The translations under genes were made by a program, and so were the position numbers. The notes beneath the pieces were generated by a model. That model was not told the origin of the DNA, did not search any database, and was given only the letters and a program-made list of their open reading frames with translations. Shown one piece after another: positions 5,432 through 7,790 of a stretch of 7,790 nucleotides of DNA (positions are counted from its first letter, which is position 1; each line of letters starts with the position of its first letter). The stretch comes from Actinomycetes bacterium (GTDB lineage Bacteria; Actinomycetota; Actinomycetes; Actinomycetales; Cellulomonadaceae): the NCBI GenBank assembly GCA_021793115.1, contig JAJYTJ010000172.1, forward strand, positions 1 to 7,790, written 5' to 3'.

Positions 5432-6661
5432 GTGAGATCGGTGCAGGACCACCTGGCGGCCGTGCTGGCCGTGGCGGCCCCCGTGGCGCCCCTGGACGTG
5501 GTGCTCCACGACGCGATGGGCGCGGTTCTGGCGGAGGACGTCACGGCGGGCCTGGACGTGCCGCCGGTGGCCGTCGCCGCGCGTGACGGGTACGCCCTCG
5601 CGGCCGACGACGCCTCCGGCCTCGTCGTGCGACTGCCGGTGGTGGACGACCTGCGCGCGGGTGCGCCGGCCGGCCTGCGCCTCGCGCCCGGCCAGGCCGT
5701 GCGCGTCGCCTCGGGGGCGCCGCTGCCGCTCGGCGCGGACACCGTGGTGCCCGTCGAGGAGACCGACCGGGGCACCGCCACGGTCGCGATCGCCGGGCCG
5801 GTGCGGGCGGGCCAGTGGGTGCGCGGCGCCGGCGCGGACGTGCGGGGCGCGGACGTGCTGCTGCGCACCGGGACGCGGCTGGGCGCGCGCCAGCTGGCGC
5901 TGGCCGCGGCGATGGGTCGGGGTCGCCTGCGGGTGCACCCGACGCCGCGCGTGGTGCTGCTGTCGGTGGGCGACGAGCTCATCGAGCCGCCGACGAAGGG
6001 CGCGGCCCGCGTCGGCGCGCACACGTACGAGGCGGACGGGCACGCGCTCGAGGCCGCCGTGCGCGACGCCGGGGCGGTGCCGGTGCGGGTGGGCATCGTG
6101 CCCGACGACCACGGCCGCCTGCGCGAGACGCTCGCCGACCAGCTGGTCCGGGCCGACCTCGTCGTGGTCACCGGCGGCCTGTCCGAGCTCGCGGGGGACA
6201 CCGTCAAGGACGTGCTGGCCGGCGTCGGGGACGTGCGGCTGGACCAGGTGGCGATGATGCCGGGGCGCCGGCACGGGGTCGGCATGCTCGGCGCCGGGCT
6301 GGGCCGCGACCGCGACGTGCCGGTGTTCGCCCTGCCGGGGCACCCGGTGGCGGCGCAGGTGGCGTTCGAGGTCTTCGTGCGCCCGGCGCTGCGGGCGATG
6401 GCGGGCCACGTGGAGCTGTACCGCTCGTCGGTGGCCGCGACCGTGGACCTGGGCTGGGAGTCGCCGCCCGGGCTGCGCCAGTTCGTGCCCGCCAGCGTGC
6501 TCGGCACGCCCGACGAGGGGTACGTCGCGACGCCGCTGGGCGACCCGGCGGCGCCGTCGGTCACCGCGCTCGCGCAGGCGAACGCCCTGGTGGTGGTCAA
6601 CGAGAAGACGACCCAGGTGCTCAGCGGCCAGACGCTGCACTGCCTGGTGCTGGAGGGATGA
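5432..6661 (+). CDS. MoeA/gephyrin-like protein, candidate Glp divisome protein
   Basis: The protein is 409 residues from GTG 5432, the usual MoeA length, and all MoeA domains are present: N-terminal SVQDHLAAVL, the inserted beta domain (about 44-145), the MogA-like domain (about 172-325) and the C-terminal beta-barrel with SVTALAQANALVVV (376-389). MoeA inserts molybdate into adenylated molybdopterin. Retained residues are DGYA (52-55), GDE (180-182) and an Asp at 256. Changed motifs are MTGAP to ASGAP (93-97), YDTN/DSN to YEAD (199-202), SxGxxD to SELAGD (251-256), KPGKP to MPGRR (276-280) and LPGNPV to LPGHPV (301-306). No other cofactor-synthesis gene is in view. The order uridylyltransferase, moeA-like, rimJ, GlpR-like is that of the corynebacterial Glp-GlpR cell-division pair, so a structural FtsZ-linked role is plausible. 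GTG 5441 is an alternative start. Confidence 0.88.
   Translation: MRSVQDHLAAVLAVAAPVAPLDVVLHDAMGAVLAEDVTAGLDVPPVAVAARDGYALAADDASGLVVRLPVVDDLRAGAPAGLRLAPGQAVRVASGAPLPLGADTVVPVEETDRGTATVAIAGPVRAGQWVRGAGADVRGADVLLRTGTRLGARQLALAAAMGRGRLRVHPTPRVVLLSVGDELIEPPTKGAARVGAHTYEADGHALEAAVRDAGAVPVRVGIVPDDHGRLRETLADQLVRADLVVVTGGLSELAGDTVKDVLAGVGDVRLDQVAMMPGRRHGVGMLGAGLGRDRDVPVFALPGHPVAAQVAFEVFVRPALRAMAGHVELYRSSVAATVDLGWESPPGLRQFVPASVLGTPDEGYVATPLGDPAAPSVTALAQANALVVVNEKTTQVLSGQTLHCLVLEG
6652..6657 (+). promoter_or_regulatory. Shine-Dalgarno sequence deciding the RimJ-like start
   Basis: GGAGGG lies nine bases before the ATG at 6667 and directly touches another in-frame ATG at 6658. The spacing favours 6667; the ATG at 6658 overlaps the upstream stop as ATGA but would have no spacing. 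Confidence 0.6.
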
Positions 6662-6666
6662 GGTCG

Positions 6667-7272
6667 ATGGCGACCGGCTGGCCGGCGGTGCTCGCCGAGG
6701 GCAACGTCACGTTGCGCCCCCTGCGGCGCTCCGACTCCCACGCCTGGCTCGCGCTGCGCTCCGACTCCGCCGCGTGGCTGGAGCCGTGGGACGCGACGAG
6801 CCCGGTCCCCGTCCTCGGGCCTCGGCCCACGTTCGGGCAGTTCGTCCGGTCCCTCTCGGCGCAGGCACGCTCCGGCACCGCCCTGCCGTTCGCCATCGAG
6901 TACTGCGGCGAGCTCGCCGGCCAGCTCACCGTCAGCTCCATCACGTACGGGTCGCTGCGCTCGGCGGCGGTGGGCTACTGGGTGGGGCGCCGGGTGGCCG
7001 GGCACGGCGTCACGCCCACGGCGGTCGCCCTGGTGGCCGACCACTGCTTCTTCGTCCTGGGCCTGCACCGGATCGAGGTGAACATCCGGCCGGAGAACGG
7101 GCCCTCGCTGCGCGTGGTGGAGAAGCTGCAGCTGCGCGACGAGGGGCTGCGCGAGCGCTACCTGCACATCGCGGGGGAGTGGGCGGACCACCGGACGTTC
7201 GCCCTCACGGCCGAGGAGGTGCCCGACGGGCTCCTCGCCCGCTGGCGCCGCCTGCGCCCCGCCGTCACCTGA
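6667..7272 (+). CDS. GNAT-family N-acetyltransferase, RimJ/RimL type
   Basis: The protein is 201 residues from ATG 6667. RimJ/RimL-type enzymes transfer acetyl groups from acetyl-CoA to N-terminal amines such as those of ribosomal proteins, although the substrate here is unknown. Visible family features are the opening VTLRPLRRSDSHAWLALR (14-31), PFAIEYCGELAGQLTV (74-89), AVGYWVGRRVAGHGVTPTAV (101-120) containing the acetyl-CoA loop pattern RxxGxG at 109-114, LGLHRIEVNIRPENGPSLRV (131-150) with the conserved Asn and Ser, and a C-terminal DEGLRERYLHIAGEWADH. The start is set by GGAGGG nine bases upstream. It lies five bases after the MoeA/Glp-like stop, so the two are surely cotranscribed. A RimJ-like gene is in the same position in mycobacteria (Rv0995). 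The stop codon lies inside a 15-bp repeat array. Confidence 0.92.
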   Translation: MATGWPAVLAEGNVTLRPLRRSDSHAWLALRSDSAAWLEPWDATSPVPVLGPRPTFGQFVRSLSAQARSGTALPFAIEYCGELAGQLTVSSITYGSLRSAAVGYWVGRRVAGHGVTPTAVALVADHCFFVLGLHRIEVNIRPENGPSLRVVEKLQLRDEGLRERYLHIAGEWADHRTFALTAEEVPDGLLARWRRLRPAVT

Positions 7273-7321
7273 CCGGCCGTCACCCGACGGGCCCTCACCC
7301 GACCGGCCGTCACCTGACCGG
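7262..7321. repeat. Four 15-bp tandem repeats spanning the RimJ-like stop codon
   Basis: Units are at 7262-7276, 7277-7291, 7292-7306 and 7307-7321. The first and fourth are identical (CCGTCACCTGACCGG); the second and third differ by two or three bases. The TGA stop of the acetyltransferase lies in the first unit, so the 3' end of the gene appears to have been copied downstream. Confidence 0.85.
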
Positions 7322-7354
7322 CCCGAGCGGAGCCGTCCGTCCTCTCACCGGAGG

Positions 7355-7411
7355 CCAGTGGAGCCGGTTGACACCGACACGCCGTGTGCCGGTGTCAACC
7401 GGCTCCACTGG
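7355..7411. terminator. Perfect 22-bp inverted repeat, probable U-less bidirectional terminator
   Basis: Arms at 7355-7376 and 7390-7411 are perfectly complementary and are separated by 13 bases. Inside the loop ACAC (7377-7380) can pair with GTGT (7384-7387), leaving a three-base loop and a two-base bulge. No T-run follows on either side. It lies between the RimJ-like stop and the GlpR-like start. Long GC-rich hairpins without a U-tail are a common actinobacterial terminator form. Each arm contains TTGACA/TGTCAA, so a protein-binding palindrome is an alternative. Confidence 0.65.
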
Positions 7412-7486
7412 GGCCCACTCGGGGCGGCCAGGGGTTCGTTCGGCGACACGCCCACCCGCGTCACGGGGCGGTGCCGACCACGCCCC

Positions 7487-7492
7487 TACCGT
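7487..7492 (+). promoter_or_regulatory. Putative -10 box of the GlpR-like gene (leaderless)
   Basis: TACCGT fits TAnnnT and ends exactly six bases before the GTG at 7499. No Shine-Dalgarno sequence is present. Together with the preceding hairpin it suggests that the gene is transcribed separately from the MoeA/Glp-rimJ unit. Confidence 0.45.
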
Positions 7493-7498
7493 CGTCGT

Positions 7499-7790
7499 GT
7501 GCCTCAGATCGCAGCACCGGTGGCATGCGTGCTCGCCGGGCTGTGGCTGGCGTACCTGGTGCCGTACAAGCTGCGGCACCGGCAGCAGCTGCTCGAGTCG
7601 CGGGCCGACGACCGGTACTCCGAGGCGCTCCGCGTGGTCGCCGTGACCACGCGGGCACCGAGGTCGCAGGTCCCGCGGGGCGGGCGGGTGGTGCGCCAGG
7701 TCGGCCCGGCGCACGCAGGAACGACGGGGCTCCTCACCCCGGGCAGAGGGCTGGTGGCCATGGTCACCGGCGGGACAGGAGGCGACACCG
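7499..7790 (+). CDS. N-terminal part of a GlpR/SepX-like membrane protein (3' end outside window)
   Basis: A GTG at 7499 opens a frame that runs off the window, showing 97 residues. The protein starts with a membrane segment (residues about 4-23, IAAPVACVLAGLWLAYLVPY), followed by a basic cytoplasmic flank KLRHRQQLLESRADDRYSEALRVV (24-47, one continuous basic-to-acidic helix) and then a Pro/Gly/Arg-rich, low-complexity stretch. The pattern of a short N-terminus, AYLVP, a charged RxRQxxLxESR run and RxSxAxRVV matches the start of the actinobacterial family that includes corynebacterial GlpR, Streptomyces SepX and, by position, M. tuberculosis Rv0996. These are septal membrane proteins; GlpR is the receptor for the MoeA-like Glp. 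The start is supported by TACCGT six bases upstream. A competing frame from GTG 7497 gives no family-like sequence. The assignment rests on a short N-terminus plus synteny. Confidence 0.75.
   Translation, partial: MPQIAAPVACVLAGLWLAYLVPYKLRHRQQLLESRADDRYSEALRVVAVTTRAPRSQVPRGGRVVRQVGPAHAGTTGLLTPGRGLVAMVTGGTGGDT

Noticed and set aside
5377..7191. Long minus-strand open frame opposite the MoeA-like and RimJ-like genes
   Set aside because: The translation is dominated by Arg/Ser/Pro/Thr with no domain, while the plus strand encodes two well-conserved proteins.
7355..7411. Inverted repeat as the ends of a small insertion element
   Set aside because: Only 13 bases lie between the arms, there is no target duplication, and no transposase is present.
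7497..7646. Alternative plus-strand frame beginning at GTG 7497
   Set aside because: It continues the frame of a shadow of the RimJ-like gene and gives no family-like sequence, whereas GTG 7499 yields a GlpR/SepX-like membrane anchor.

Overview
The window looks like chromosomal DNA of a high-GC actinobacterium, most likely a Cellulomonas-like member of the Micrococcales. Three things point there: the very high GC content, the preference for GTG starts (five of the seven genes whose start lies in the window and is assigned with some confidence), and the gene order. From memory, that order matches the Mycobacterium tuberculosis stretch Rv0985c-Rv0996: mscL, FmdB-type protein, 5-formyltetrahydrofolate cyclo-ligase, UTP-glucose-1-phosphate uridylyltransferase, MoeA-like protein, RimJ-like acetyltransferase, membrane protein. 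No transposase, phage gene, CRISPR array, tRNA or rRNA gene was seen.

Layout. Bases 1-541 (+) hold the 3' end of a large protein, possibly the winged-helix tail of a helicase-like ATPase. Bases 542-782 are a repeat-filled spacer. An 88-residue conserved hypothetical protein follows (783-1049, +). Bases 1050-1324 carry 18-bp tandem repeats. A leftward block then runs from right to left: UDPGP-type UTP-glucose-1-phosphate uridylyltransferase (5366-3978), 5-formyltetrahydrofolate cyclo-ligase (3942-3292), FmdB/Ruc-like zinc-ribbon protein (3186-2875), a SAF-domain (CpaB-like) membrane protein (2577-1894) and MscL (1855-1325). A rightward block diverges from the uridylyltransferase: MoeA/Glp-like protein (5432-6661), RimJ-like acetyltransferase (6667-7272), a long perfect hairpin, then the 5' end of a GlpR/SepX-like membrane protein (7499 to the window edge).

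Two systems stand out. First, a near-canonical CIRCE operator (CTGGCACTC, nine bases, GAGTGCCAG) sits just upstream of the FmdB-like gene. It suggests that HrcA heat-shock control acts on a small zinc-ribbon protein resembling the mycobacterial redox-regulated chaperone Ruc (Rv0991c). Second, a MoeA homologue with several altered substrate-site motifs lies two genes from a membrane protein whose N-terminus resembles GlpR/SepX. This is the arrangement of the actinobacterial gephyrin-like divisome pair Glp-GlpR, so the MoeA-like protein may work in cell division rather than, or as well as, in molybdenum cofactor synthesis.

Regulation. Several genes have a TAnnnT-like -10 box ending 6-8 bases before a GTG start and no Shine-Dalgarno sequence, which points to leaderless mRNAs. 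The FmdB-like, MscL and RimJ-like genes instead have good Shine-Dalgarno sequences. Nearly every spacer carries its own short tandem repeat.
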